DNA of 64,000 bases from Labrys monachus (GTDB lineage Bacteria > Pseudomonadota > Alphaproteobacteria > Rhizobiales > Labraceae): positions 1,061,043 through 1,125,042 of the forward strand of contig NZ_JAUSVK010000001.1 of NCBI RefSeq assembly GCF_030814655.1, written 5' to 3'. The position numbers and the translations under genes were made by a program. The notes under the pieces were generated by a model that saw nothing but the letters and a program-made list of their open reading frames with translations, was not told the DNA's origin and did no database searches. Below are positions 36,355 through 46,222 of this stretch, one piece after another; the first letter of the stretch is position 1, and every line of letters starts with the position of its first letter.

Positions 36355-36573
36355 CTAGAGACGGCTGTGGAGCGATGCCCGGAAGATGTGGACATCCGCC
36401 CCCTGCGCCCGGCCCGGGGGTGACGCCGGCGGGCGGCAGGCGCTATGGCTTCGGGCTGCCCGCTACAGGAAAACATCGATAGAATCGCTTTTCAGCCCTA
36501 TCTGTCATCCTGACACCCATCGTTCTCGAAAGGCTGGGCTTTTCGAACCAAATCCTGGAAATCGGCACGGCGT

Positions 36574-38091
36574 ATGAAGATCGAAATCGACATGGGCACC
36601 GCTTCCGCGCCCGGCAGTGGGCCCGCGATGCTCGATATCGAAGAGTTGCTGGCGACGCGGCTCCTGGTGCAGGGCAATTCGGGCTCGGGCAAGTCGCATC
36701 TGCTGCGCCGCCTGCTCGAGCAGAGCGCCCCCCATGTCCAGCAGGTCATCATCGATCCCGAGGGCGAATTCGCCAGCCTGTCGGACCGCTACGGCCATGT
36801 CGTCATCGACGGCGAGCGCAGCCTGGCCGAGCTCGAGCATATCGCCCAGCGCATCCGCCAGCATCGGGCCTCCGCGGTGCTGGTGCTGGAAAGCCTCGAC
36901 GCGGAGATGCAGATGCGGGCCGCGGCGGCCTTCCTCAACGCCCTGTTCGATGCGGAGCGCGATTTCTGGTTTCCGATGCTCGTCGTGGTCGACGAGGCCC
37001 AGCTCTTCGCGCCGGCGGCCTCGGGCGAGGTGTCGGAAGAGGCGCGCAAGGTGTCGCTGGGCGCGATGACCAACCTGATGTGCCGCGGCCGCAAGCGCGG
37101 GCTGGCCGGCATCATCGCCACCCAGCGCCTCGCCAAGCTCGCCAAGAACGTCGCTGCCGAAGCCTCCAACTTCCTGATGGGCCGTACCTTCCTCGATATC
37201 GACATGGCGCGTGCGGCCGATCTCCTCGGCCTCGACCGCCGCCAGGCCGAGACCTTCCGTGAATTGCAGCGCGGCCAGTTCGTCGCGCTCGGCCCGGCCC
37301 TCTCGCGCCGTCCTTTGCCGATCCGGGTCGGGCCGGTGGAGACGCGCCCGCGCGTCGCCACGCCGAAGCTGACGCCGCTGCCGGAAGCAGGGGAGGGAAC
37401 GCGCGACCTCATCCTGGCGCCGGTGCCGATGGCCGCCTCGCGCCCGCGTGCCGAGCGCCGGGCGCCGTCCCCGCCGCCGCCCTCGACCAACGAGATCCTG
37501 GAGCAGCTGGTCCGCGACAGGCCGGCTGAAAGCGCAGGCGAGGAAGGCCTGCCCGCCATGCCGGACGCCGAGCGGCAGCTCGCCTATCGCCGCATCGCCT
37601 TCGCCATCCTGCAGGAGGCCGACGCCGCCTTCCGCACCGAGGCCGTGCTCTACCAGGATTTCATCGTGCGCTGCCGCATCGCCAGGCTGGGCGGGACGCC
37701 GCCGGCGATGGCCGAGTTCAAGTTCCTCCTCAACGCGGCCCGGGCCGGCATGGACCCCGATGTCGTGGACGGCGAGGCATGGCAGCGGGCGCTCGACCAT
37801 GCCCGCCGGGTCCCGGTCGATCTCCAGGCCGTCTTCCTCATCCTGGCCGGCGCTGCGCTGAACGGGGCGCCATGCCCGTCCGATGCGGAGATCGCGCAGC
37901 GCTGCGGCAGCCATTCTGCGGGCCGGGCGCGCAGCCAGATCCGGCACCTGCAGAACGCCGACTTCGTGATGACGCGCACCGACATGCGCGGCAGCCGCAT
38001 CGCCACGGTTCCGGATCTCGGCTGGGAGACCGCGCCGGGCGACCCGAATGCACCCGCCGTCTCGAGAGACGGCCTTGCGGCGGCGGAATAG
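36574..38091 (+). CDS. HerA-like/DUF87 P-loop ATPase
   Basis: The 505-residue protein has Walker A GNSGSGKSH (34-42), Walker B MLVVVDEAQLF (D140/E141) and CRGRKRGLAGIIATQRLAKL, the arginine-rich sensor stretch of the HerA/FtsK-like ATPases. A Pro-rich linker (about 285-310) leads to a C-terminal winged-helix-like domain (about 345-480) with SHSAGRARSQIRHLQNADFV. HerA-type enzymes translocate DNA; this standalone form is common in Rhizobiales and its role is not established. No NurA nuclease or defence gene is adjacent. It starts about 215 bp right of the IS5 element and seems undisturbed by it. Confidence 0.85.
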   Translation: MKIEIDMGTASAPGSGPAMLDIEELLATRLLVQGNSGSGKSHLLRRLLEQSAPHVQQVIIDPEGEFASLSDRYGHVVIDGERSLAELEHIAQRIRQHRASAVLVLESLDAEMQMRAAAAFLNALFDAERDFWFPMLVVVDEAQLFAPAASGEVSEEARKVSLGAMTNLMCRGRKRGLAGIIATQRLAKLAKNVAAEASNFLMGRTFLDIDMARAADLLGLDRRQAETFRELQRGQFVALGPALSRRPLPIRVGPVETRPRVATPKLTPLPEAGEGTRDLILAPVPMAASRPRAERRAPSPPPPSTNEILEQLVRDRPAESAGEEGLPAMPDAERQLAYRRIAFAILQEADAAFRTEAVLYQDFIVRCRIARLGGTPPAMAEFKFLLNAARAGMDPDVVDGEAWQRALDHARRVPVDLQAVFLILAGAALNGAPCPSDAEIAQRCGSHSAGRARSQIRHLQNADFVMTRTDMRGSRIATVPDLGWETAPGDPNAPAVSRDGLAAAE

Positions 38092-38179
38092 CACCGCCGC
38101 CGGGGGGCCGAATGCCGGCGGTTCCTCGCATGGCCGTTGCTTTGATTGTTATTCAAATCGGGCAGCAGGACAGAACGCC

Positions 38180-38641
38180 CTACTCGTCGCATCCTTCGTC
38201 TCGAGTCTTGGGGTACTCGTCGATATCGATCGTGCCGCCTGAAAGCTCGATATCTCGTTTACACTGTTCACTGACGACAGGCAGTCGGTCGCCGGCATCA
38301 TTGTCCCAGTAGCAGAATATTCGGAAGCGTTCGCCCCTCGACTTGAGCAGGTCCGCCAGGGCCGGCCTGGGCAGCCGAAGCCGGTGAAGAAGGTGGGAGA
38401 TGTGGGGCGTGAGTTCGTCTGCTCGAACATGTGATCTGCTTTGGATGCTCCATAGTCCCGTTGCCCCCAGTCTGATGCGTCCTGACGGGGTTGCGAATGG
38501 AAGTCCCTTCCTTATCGCTTTGTCTGGCTTGCAGTCGAAATAGGCGGTCCAGAAATCCGGATCCAGATTGTCGCCTTGGACGCAAGCCGACGCGTGGGCG
38601 AGGCGGTAGTCCTTGCCTGCCGATGTCGGAGTGGATGTCAT
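38180..38641 (-). CDS. DUF4279 domain protein
   Basis: The 153-residue soluble protein matches the DUF4279 pattern: ACVQGDNLDPDFWTAYFDCK near the N-terminus, GLWSIQSRSHV in the middle, HISHLLHRLRLPRPALADLL and a late FCYWDN. The family often occurs near immunity or toxin loci but has no proven function. The start at 38641 has GGGAG 6 nt upstream; the frame runs 28 residues further without support. It is convergent with the HerA-like gene and follows the ClpP-fold gene on the same strand by 174 bp. Confidence 0.85.
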   Translation of the reverse strand: MTSTPTSAGKDYRLAHASACVQGDNLDPDFWTAYFDCKPDKAIRKGLPFATPSGRIRLGATGLWSIQSRSHVRADELTPHISHLLHRLRLPRPALADLLKSRGERFRIFCYWDNDAGDRLPVVSEQCKRDIELSGGTIDIDEYPKTRDEGCDE

Positions 38642-38815
38642 GCTCGGCTCCCGTGGTGGAGAATTTCGATCCTGACCAGTTGACCCGGCCACAACCCCAT
38701 CCTTCGTCATCTTTCTGGTCGGCATACAGCCGAGCCGGAGCGGATCACTAATTTAGCTCTCCGGTATGAAATGCATTTTTCGATTCCGGGCGATTCGGTC
38801 TGAAGAAAGAGCGCT

Positions 38816-40423
38816 CTACTCCGCGCCGCGCACGCTGGTGGCGAGACTTGGAATGAAGCGGCAGGCCTGGCGGTCCTGGTGCCTCGTTACGAAGGCGATC
38901 TCGTCGCCGGCACCGGCATGGAGATTGTGCGGGATCAGGACCGACTGGCGCGTGCCGAACATCGCCGGGCTGTCGACAATCACCCCCACGCGTTCGTAGC
39001 CGAAATATTTCGGATCGGCGCTCAGGCGTAATTGATGCTCGACCCCGGCGAGCACCAAGCCGGCGGGGGCCAGCGGAAAGACCACCATGATCCGTCCCTT
39101 CAGCCGCATGCCCGCGACAGGGATGGTATCGATACCCGTGCAGCGTTGCGGTCGATCCCGGACCGTAGCTCCGTGCGGCGGATCCTTGTGACGGAGGGGC
39201 TGGACCGGCGCCGCAACCACCAGCGCCATCTTCTTGCTGGTGGTGCTGGCGGACGGCGAGCCCGCATCGGGCGTGACCGGCTCGGGCTTGGCGGGCGCCG
39301 AACGGGCCTTTTCGACAGGAGGGGCCGGCGCGGCGGCCTCTATCGGGCGCGGCACGGGCGGGGTGATCGCGAAGGACAGCGGAGGCACAGACCAATCCGG
39401 GTAAAGCGCGGTATAGGAAACCGGCAAGTGCTGGATGATCGTGATTGGTGGGTCTTTCGCCGGCGGGTGGGAAGTCGTGCCGGCGGGCCGGGAGGTTCCG
39501 TCCTGCCAATGGTCACCCGAGGCTTCCTGGTGGATCCATCCCGAAGCGGGGACCGCTGGTTCGAGGAGGGCATGGGTCGGATGCCCCAGCGCGTCGATAA
39601 AGGCTTCCGGCGAGAAGCGATCGGTGGCAAGGCCGGTCGAATCGAGCTCGGCCATCGTCATCCAATGGACTTGCTCGGGCGTGGCTTTATGCATGAGCGC
39701 CACGAGATCGCCCCGGATGCCCATCGTTCTGAAGTAGGCAGCCCATCTGTCGTAGCTGCCGCTGCGAGGCGCCCCTTCGGTCGAATAGCTCGACAAGACC
39801 TTGCTTCGATAGCCCATGCGGCGGCCCAGGGGGTCCACGACCGGAACGTGCTCGATTTCCTCATGAACGATCGTCGCGCTCGCCTCGTGCAGGCCCACCC
39901 CGACATCATAGGACACGATACGCCTTTCGCCGGCGGCCAGGATGTAGACGCAGGCCGAGGCGCAGTAGGCCGCGTTGCCGTGCGGCTCGCCCAACCGGCC
40001 CGTCAGGGCGCCCTCCCTGCAGGTCTTGTCCCCTTTCGGGCAGGCTTGCAGCCATGTGGCGCTGACGGCGACGTCGAGATGGCGCTGCCTTATCATGTGC
40101 CCGATCTTGAGCGCACTCTCGATCAGGCCGCCGTTGGACACGATGAGGATGGGCAGTTTCCGCGGCGCCATCGCAGCGAAAGCGCGCTCGAAGAGTGCAG
40201 GGGTGTCCGCCGTGATCCGTCCTTCCGCCGAGATCCACGCCGCGCAGCCGGGTGCGCATCCAGCTTCGTCGCTGTGGACGATGATCACCCGCATCGGCGG
40301 GCCTTCCGGCCCGTGCGTCACCGTGAACAGATCAGGCCCCGCCGGAAGATTCAGCGTGTCCGCATAGGTGGCTCCGCCGCACAAGCCGAGCAGCAGGACG
40401 AGCGCATGCAGATATCTGATCAT
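38816..40423 (-). CDS. Periplasmic protein with ClpP/crotonase-like serine domain (COG3904 type)
   Basis: This 535-residue protein begins with a signal peptide (MIRYLHALVLLLGLCGGATY, cleavage near YA/DTL). Residues about 45-245 resemble the ClpP-like COG3904 family: ISAEGRITADTPALFERAFA, SNGGLIESALKIGHMIRQRH, then CASACVYILAAGERR with the presumed nucleophile Ser, and GVGLHEA with a following His. The middle (about 300-390) is a Pro/Ala-rich linker. The C-terminus (about 420-530) is a separate domain with two Cys. A peptidase role is plausible but unproven. It is separated by 153 bp from the methyltransferase-like gene upstream. Confidence 0.75.
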   Translation of the reverse strand: MIRYLHALVLLLGLCGGATYADTLNLPAGPDLFTVTHGPEGPPMRVIIVHSDEAGCAPGCAAWISAEGRITADTPALFERAFAAMAPRKLPILIVSNGGLIESALKIGHMIRQRHLDVAVSATWLQACPKGDKTCREGALTGRLGEPHGNAAYCASACVYILAAGERRIVSYDVGVGLHEASATIVHEEIEHVPVVDPLGRRMGYRSKVLSSYSTEGAPRSGSYDRWAAYFRTMGIRGDLVALMHKATPEQVHWMTMAELDSTGLATDRFSPEAFIDALGHPTHALLEPAVPASGWIHQEASGDHWQDGTSRPAGTTSHPPAKDPPITIIQHLPVSYTALYPDWSVPPLSFAITPPVPRPIEAAAPAPPVEKARSAPAKPEPVTPDAGSPSASTTSKKMALVVAAPVQPLRHKDPPHGATVRDRPQRCTGIDTIPVAGMRLKGRIMVVFPLAPAGLVLAGVEHQLRLSADPKYFGYERVGVIVDSPAMFGTRQSVLIPHNLHAGAGDEIAFVTRHQDRQACRFIPSLATSVRGAE

Positions 40424-40576
40424 CGAAATGCAATCGAAATGTGCACCCTTGCCGTTCGCGCGAACGATTCCGGATGGCGGACAGTCGGATCTGCAGACGA
40501 TGAATTTCGTGCGTGCTTCGTCAAGCGGGAGAGCGCGCGATCCGTCATCACATAACGTTGATCGCAGGGGTGAAGG

Positions 40577-41146
40577 TCAGCCGAAACGTAGGAACGGCAC
40601 CAGCATCGGCACGCGGCGGGCATAGGAATCATAGGCTTCGCGGCCGAGATCCTCGCGCAGGAAGCCCTCCTCGAGCCGGGCCTTGACGATGATGCCGGCC
40701 AGGATGATGACGCCGCCGCCGATGCCGAGGAGACCGCCCTTGATCAGGACGGTGGCGAGGACGGCGAGCAGCAGCCCGGCATAGATCGGGTGGCGCACCA
40801 GCCCGTATGGCCCGGTGTCGACGATGTGATGGTCCGGCTTGATGGTCACCGAGCTCGACCACAGCCTGCCCAGATGAAGGCGGGCCCACCACGCGAAGGC
40901 GAAGCCGGCAGCGGCGAGAAGCACCAGCAGCCAGGCTTGTACATGACCCGGCCACCACAGATGCATGGCCCACGCGCTGTGCGCGGGAACCGCCAGGAGG
41001 AGGCCTCCGGTCAGGAGGGCCATGCGATAAATGGCCGCATTCCGCGTGGTCTCGATGCGGGTCGGGCGGCTGGCCCAGCGCGCCGCCACGAGCCAGGACA
41101 GGGCCCAGGCAACCCAGAGGCCGATGAGGACGATGCCGGGATGCAT
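40577..41146 (-). CDS. Isoprenylcysteine carboxyl methyltransferase-like membrane protein
   Basis: The 189-residue integral membrane protein has about five helices and the SAM-binding signature GPYGLVRHPIYAGLLLAVLA followed by KARLEEGFLREDLGREAYDS near the C-terminus, typical of bacterial ICMT/PEMT relatives. These proteins methylate lipids, isoprenoids or small thiols; the bacterial substrate is generally unknown. The start at 41146 has GGAGGG 4 nt upstream; upstream in-frame codons are Arg/Cys-rich and not family-like. Confidence 0.87.
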   Translation of the reverse strand: MHPGIVLIGLWVAWALSWLVAARWASRPTRIETTRNAAIYRMALLTGGLLLAVPAHSAWAMHLWWPGHVQAWLLVLLAAAGFAFAWWARLHLGRLWSSSVTIKPDHHIVDTGPYGLVRHPIYAGLLLAVLATVLIKGGLLGIGGGVIILAGIIVKARLEEGFLREDLGREAYDSYARRVPMLVPFLRFG

Positions 41147-41769
41147 GGGTCCCTCCGTTGCGGCAGGCGGCCGGCGGCGGCCCCACTGCACCGTCCGGAC
41201 TCTCGTGGAGAAATCACGCCGGTTCAAGGCGCAATTCCGGCAATTTGTGCAGTGCATCAATCGCCTGCGACTGTCCGCCCGTCCGGAGAATGACGGGCGG
41301 GGGAGCGGTCGGAAGGCGGGTGGGCCTCCGTTTGCACCGACCGGCCCGGCGGCAAAGGATTAAATGGCATGGGAATTGCCGAGCGGGCGGCTGAGAACTT
41401 CAACGTTTTTCCATGGCATCGGGCGCTGCGAATAAAGCGCCAGTCGAACCGCGGGCCCGATGTATAACAGCGTCCCTTGCGGGTATAAAGGCGAAGTATA
41501 GTTCTGTTGAAAAAGTCGTCCGGCTCTCCCGTCCTCGGACGGATTTCAAAAATGGGATTTTTCGCCAATCCAGCACGGCGCAACTGGGCCACCCATTTCC
41601 GGAATGGCATCGTCCGGCGCAAAGGGTATTGCCATCGGCTTTGGAGACTGATGCAATACAGATGCCTTAATTTCGTGCCAGACAGATTTTTCCTGGAAAT
41701 GGCGGATGGCATCGTTTCGGCCGGCCGGGAAAAATATGGGGCGACCCTGCTCTCCAACATGGGTGATAA
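41147..41769. other. Intergenic region between methyltransferase-like and manC genes
   Basis: This 623 bp divergent region becomes AT-richer toward manC. Overlapping small frames occur on both strands (for example + 41507-41782) with no ribosome site or family resemblance. It should hold promoters for both flanking genes. I found no clear operator or hairpin. Confidence 0.35.
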
Positions 41770-43191
41770 ATGTCATCTCTGATCGTTCCTTTGATCGTGT
41801 GCGGCGGCTCAGGCACCCGGCTCTGGCCGGCCTCGCGTGCCAGCCGTCCCAAGCAGTTCCTGCCGCTGTTCGGGGACCTCTCCACATTTCAGGAAACGGT
41901 CCGCCGCGTCAGCGAGCCCTCTGTGTTCGGGCGCCCGGTCGTGGTGACCAACCACGACCATCGTTTCCTCGTCGCCGACCAGCTTCTGTCGATCGGCGTC
42001 GAGGCCGACATCGTGCTGGAGCCTGAGGCGCGCGATTCGGGGCCGGCCATCGCGGTCGGCGCAGCCTTCATCGCCGAGCGCGACGGCGATCGGACCCTGG
42101 TCCTGGCGCTCGCCGCCGACCACCGCGTCAGGGACATCGAGGGTTTTCTCGGGGCCTGCATCGCCGCCCGCGCCGCTGCCTCGAAGGGGCAGATCGTCAC
42201 GTTCGGCGTCACGCCCGATCATCCGGCGACCGGCTATGGCTATATCGAGGTCGGCGAGGAAGTGGCGGACGGCGTCCTGGCCGTGCGGCGCTTCGTCGAA
42301 AAGCCCGACATCGAGACCGCCACGCGCTATGTGCGCGAAGGCTATCTGTGGAACTCCGGCAATTTCATGTTCCAGGCCGCCGCCCTGCTCGCCGAATATG
42401 CCACGCGCGAGCCCGCAACGGTCGCCGCCGCCAAGGAGGCCGTGGCCGACGCCGCCCGTGACCTCGGCTTCGTCCGCCTCGATGCCGAGGCCTTCGCCCG
42501 CTGCGGCAAGCGCTCCATCGACTACGCGGTCATGGAGAAGACGCAGCATGCGGCCGTCGTCCCCGCGACCTTCGACTGGTCGGATGTCGGCTCCTGGAGC
42601 GCCGTACGCGATCTCTCCCCGCAGGACGAGGCCGGCAATGCGCAACTCGGCAAGGGCGTGTTCGTCAATGCCCGCCGCAATCTCGTCTCCTCGGAAAGCC
42701 AGCTCGTCTGTGTCGTCGGCCTCGACGATCTCGCGGTGATCGCCACGGGCGACGCCATCCTGGTGGCGCGGCGGGAGGATGCCGCCGGCGTGAAGGCCCT
42801 CGTCGAAGGCCTCAAGCAGACCCATGGCAAGCTCACGCAGGAGCATCTGCAGGCCTTCCGCCCCTGGGGCAATTACCGCTCGCTCGATCTCGGGCCGCGC
42901 CATCAGGTCAAGCGCATCGTGGTGAAGCCCGGCGGGCAATTGTCCCTGCAGAAGCACCACCACCGCTCGGAGCACTGGATCGTGGTGCGCGGCGTCGCCA
43001 CCGTCAGCGTGAACGGCGAGATCAAGACGCTGCACGAGAACGAATCGACCTATATCCCGATCGGGGCGACGCACCGGCTGGAGAATCCCGGCAAGATCGA
43101 CCTCGAACTCGTCGAGGTGCAGACCGGCAGCTATTTCGGCGAGGACGACATCATCCGCCTCGCCGACGTCTACAACCGGGCGGCATCCTGA
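41770..43191 (+). CDS. manC: Bifunctional mannose-1-phosphate guanylyltransferase / mannose-6-phosphate isomerase (type II)
   Basis: This is a full-length 473-residue enzyme. The nucleotidyltransferase domain (1-290) has CGGSGTRLWPASRASRPKQF, the sugar-binding FVEKPD and GNFMF. The cupin isomerase domain (about 360-470) carries GGQLSLQKHHHRSEHWIVVR and the metal-binding His/Glu set. It makes GDP-mannose for exopolysaccharide or LPS. It stands alone with no polysaccharide genes adjacent. It is convergent with the polyol SDR gene, and two copies of a REP-like repeat lie between them. Confidence 0.95.
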   Translation: MSSLIVPLIVCGGSGTRLWPASRASRPKQFLPLFGDLSTFQETVRRVSEPSVFGRPVVVTNHDHRFLVADQLLSIGVEADIVLEPEARDSGPAIAVGAAFIAERDGDRTLVLALAADHRVRDIEGFLGACIAARAAASKGQIVTFGVTPDHPATGYGYIEVGEEVADGVLAVRRFVEKPDIETATRYVREGYLWNSGNFMFQAAALLAEYATREPATVAAAKEAVADAARDLGFVRLDAEAFARCGKRSIDYAVMEKTQHAAVVPATFDWSDVGSWSAVRDLSPQDEAGNAQLGKGVFVNARRNLVSSESQLVCVVGLDDLAVIATGDAILVARREDAAGVKALVEGLKQTHGKLTQEHLQAFRPWGNYRSLDLGPRHQVKRIVVKPGGQLSLQKHHHRSEHWIVVRGVATVSVNGEIKTLHENESTYIPIGATHRLENPGKIDLELVEVQTGSYFGEDDIIRLADVYNRAAS

Positions 43192-43208
43192 GCGGATGAC
43201 GGCCGGCC

Positions 43209-43289
43209 GGAGGGTCGATCACCGATCGACCTCTTCCCTTTCGGCACGCTCTGCGTTTCCGAGAAGGGCGATCGGTGATCGCCCCTCCG
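43209..43289. repeat. REP-like twin-hairpin repeat, copy 1
   Basis: It contains GGTCGATCACCGATCGACC (8 bp stem, ACC loop) and GGGCGATCGGTGATCGCCC (8 bp stem, GGT loop) separated by about 34 nt. The second hairpin is nearly the reverse complement of the first, giving a BIME-like unit in the 3' region between convergent manC and SDR genes. Confidence 0.75.
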
Positions 43290-43346
43290 TCCGTGCCATT
43301 CCTTGACACGGGTTGCGGCCTGAAGAGGGGACGTCCGACCACCGTC

Positions 43347-43424
43347 GGAGGGTGATCACCGATCGACCTCTTCCCTTCCGGCACGCCCTGCGTTTCCGAG
43401 AGGGGCGATCGGTGAGCGCCCCTC
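43347..43424. repeat. REP-like twin-hairpin repeat, copy 2
   Basis: A second copy, about 60 bp from the first and in the same orientation, keeps the GATCACCGATCGACCTCTTC and CTGCGTTTCCGAGA segments with few changes (the last hairpin reads GGGGCGATCGGTGAGCGCCC). Tandem copies between convergent genes are typical REP placement. Confidence 0.75.
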
Positions 43425-43431
43425 ATCGCCA

Positions 43432-44202
43432 TCACCAGCAGGTGTAGCCGCCGTCGGCGAGCACGATGGAACCGGTGAGCAGGCTGGCGGCGTCCGAGGC
43501 GAGGAAATGCACGGTGGAGGCGATCTCGTCGACCTCGCCGAGGCGTCCCATCGGCGTCATGTCCAGCCAGGTCTGGAACATCGCCGCGTTTTCCTTGGCG
43601 AAGGCGGTGAGCGGCGTGTTGATGTAGGTCGGTGCCACCGCGTTGACGCGGACCCCGCGCGTGCCCCATTCGGCGGCAAGCGACTTGGTGAGGTGATGCA
43701 CGCCGGCCTTGGATGCGTTGTAGTAGGACTGTTCCTGCGGCTTGTTGACGATGAAGCCGGACATCGAGCCGATATTGACGATCGATCCCTTGCCGGCGGC
43801 GAGCATATGCTTGCCGAAGGCTCGGCAGCACCAGAACACGCCGTTGAGATTGACGTCGATCACGTTGAGCCAATGCTCGTCGGCGACGTTCTCCGCCGGG
43901 GTCATCGAGCGGGCGATGCCGGCATTGTTGACGAGGATGTCGATCGGCGCCTTGGCCGCGAGGTCGTCGGCGACCTTGGTCACCTCGTCGGGCTTGGTCA
44001 CGTCCATCTTGACGATATCGACGGCATAGCCCTTGGCGGCGAGCGCAGCCTGCCCTTCCGTCGCCACCGCCATGTCGAAATCGGCGATCACGACCTTGGC
44101 GCCGGCTTCCGCCAGCGCCTCGGCGCAGGCCAGGCCGATGCCGCGTCCGCCGCCGGTGACGAGTGCGTTGCGTCCGGTAAGATCAAGCTTCTTCATATAC
44201 AT
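43432..44202 (-). CDS. Polyol/sugar short-chain dehydrogenase (SDR)
   Basis: This classical SDR of 256 residues has TGGGRGIG (16-23), D41 at the end of strand 2 (favours NAD), NNAG (92-95), S146, and Y161/K165 (YNASK), ending VLADGGYTCW. Relatives oxidise sorbitol, xylitol, arabinitol or threitol. It lies 149 nt downstream of the polyol transporter ATPase gene as the last gene of that operon, matching the smo (sorbitol/mannitol) arrangement. An ATG two codons in (44196) is an equally good start. Confidence 0.92.
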   Translation of the reverse strand: MYMKKLDLTGRNALVTGGGRGIGLACAEALAEAGAKVVIADFDMAVATEGQAALAAKGYAVDIVKMDVTKPDEVTKVADDLAAKAPIDILVNNAGIARSMTPAENVADEHWLNVIDVNLNGVFWCCRAFGKHMLAAGKGSIVNIGSMSGFIVNKPQEQSYYNASKAGVHHLTKSLAAEWGTRGVRVNAVAPTYINTPLTAFAKENAAMFQTWLDMTPMGRLGEVDEIASTVHFLASDAASLLTGSIVLADGGYTCW

Positions 44203-44351
44203 GGCTAGGCCCTTTCACGCGCGGTCCGATGCCGCGGATCGTCATGGAAGCAGCGCCGCAGAATCGGCACCGCTTCGTTTCTTGCAGCAGTCGCGAGGCC
44301 CGTTCGTCAAGGCGGCGCAGGGGGGCGGAGCGCCGCCGCCCGAAGAGAGGG

Positions 44352-45353
<1,002 letters not shown>

Positions 45354-45387
45354 CACGCCACTCCCCAATTGATGATTTTATTTTTGA

Positions 45388-46218
45388 TCATTTTACCGCT
45401 CCGAAGGTCAAGCCGCGGACGAGCTGCTTCTGCGAGAACCAGCCGAGCACGACGATCGGCAGGATGGCCAGGGTCGAGGCCGCCGAGAGCGTGGCCCAGA
45501 ACAGGCCCTCCCGGGCGGAATAGCCGGCGATGAACTGGGTCAGAGGCGCAGCGTCGAAGGTCGTCAGGTTGATGGTCCAGAAGGCTTCGTTCCAGGCGAG
45601 GATGGTATTGAGGAGCAGGGTCGAGGCGATGCCCGGCACGGCCATCGGGGCGAGGACATAGATGATCTCCCGCCAGAGCGAAGCCCCGTCCATGCGTGCG
45701 GCCTCCAGGATCTCGCCGGGGATCTCCTTGAAATAGGTGTAGAGCATCCACACGACGATCGGCAGGTTGAGCAGGAACATCACGATGAGCACGCCCCACC
45801 GGTTGTCGAGCAGGCCCAGATAGTTGAACAGCAGGAAGATCGGCATCAGGGCGCCGATGGCCGGCATCATCTTGGTGGAGAGCATCCAGAGCAGCAGGTC
45901 CTTGGTCTTCCTGCCGGGCGCAAAGGCCATGGCCCATGCGGCGGGAACCGCGAAGACCAGGCCGAGCAGGGTCGAGCCGATCGACAGGAAGACGGAATTC
46001 CAGGCCGCGAGGAAATAGTTCGACCGCTCGAGGATCTCCGCATAATTCTCCGTGGTCCAGTGGAAGAACAGGAAGACCGGCGGCATGGCGCTGGCGTCGC
46101 CTTCCGTCTTGAAGCTGGTGATCACCATCCACAGGATCGGAAAGAACACGATGAGGCCGGCGAGCCACGCGGCCGCGGTCACCAGGATTTTGCGTCGGGT
46201 CGAGACTGCGCGCGCCAT
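45388..46218 (-). CDS. Polyol ABC transporter permease (SmoG/MalG type)
   Basis: This 276-residue permease has six membrane helices and the EAA loop (EILEAARMDGASLWREIIYV then LAPMAVPG) that contacts the ATPase. The C-terminus KQLVRGLTFGAVK is typical of MalG-like subunits. Its ATG at 46218 lies 4 nt after the stop of the other permease gene; the same frame is open upstream inside that gene but unrelated in sequence. Second permease of the smo-like operon. Confidence 0.94.
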   Translation of the reverse strand: MARAVSTRRKILVTAAAWLAGLIVFFPILWMVITSFKTEGDASAMPPVFLFFHWTTENYAEILERSNYFLAAWNSVFLSIGSTLLGLVFAVPAAWAMAFAPGRKTKDLLLWMLSTKMMPAIGALMPIFLLFNYLGLLDNRWGVLIVMFLLNLPIVVWMLYTYFKEIPGEILEAARMDGASLWREIIYVLAPMAVPGIASTLLLNTILAWNEAFWTINLTTFDAAPLTQFIAGYSAREGLFWATLSAASTLAILPIVVLGWFSQKQLVRGLTFGAVK

Positions 46219-46222
46219 GACG

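Noticed and set aside
36574-38641. HerA-like ATPase plus DUF4279 gene as an antiphage defence island
   Set aside because: No nuclease, SIR2, methylase or other defence partner is adjacent; the genes are convergent and both families also occur outside defence loci.
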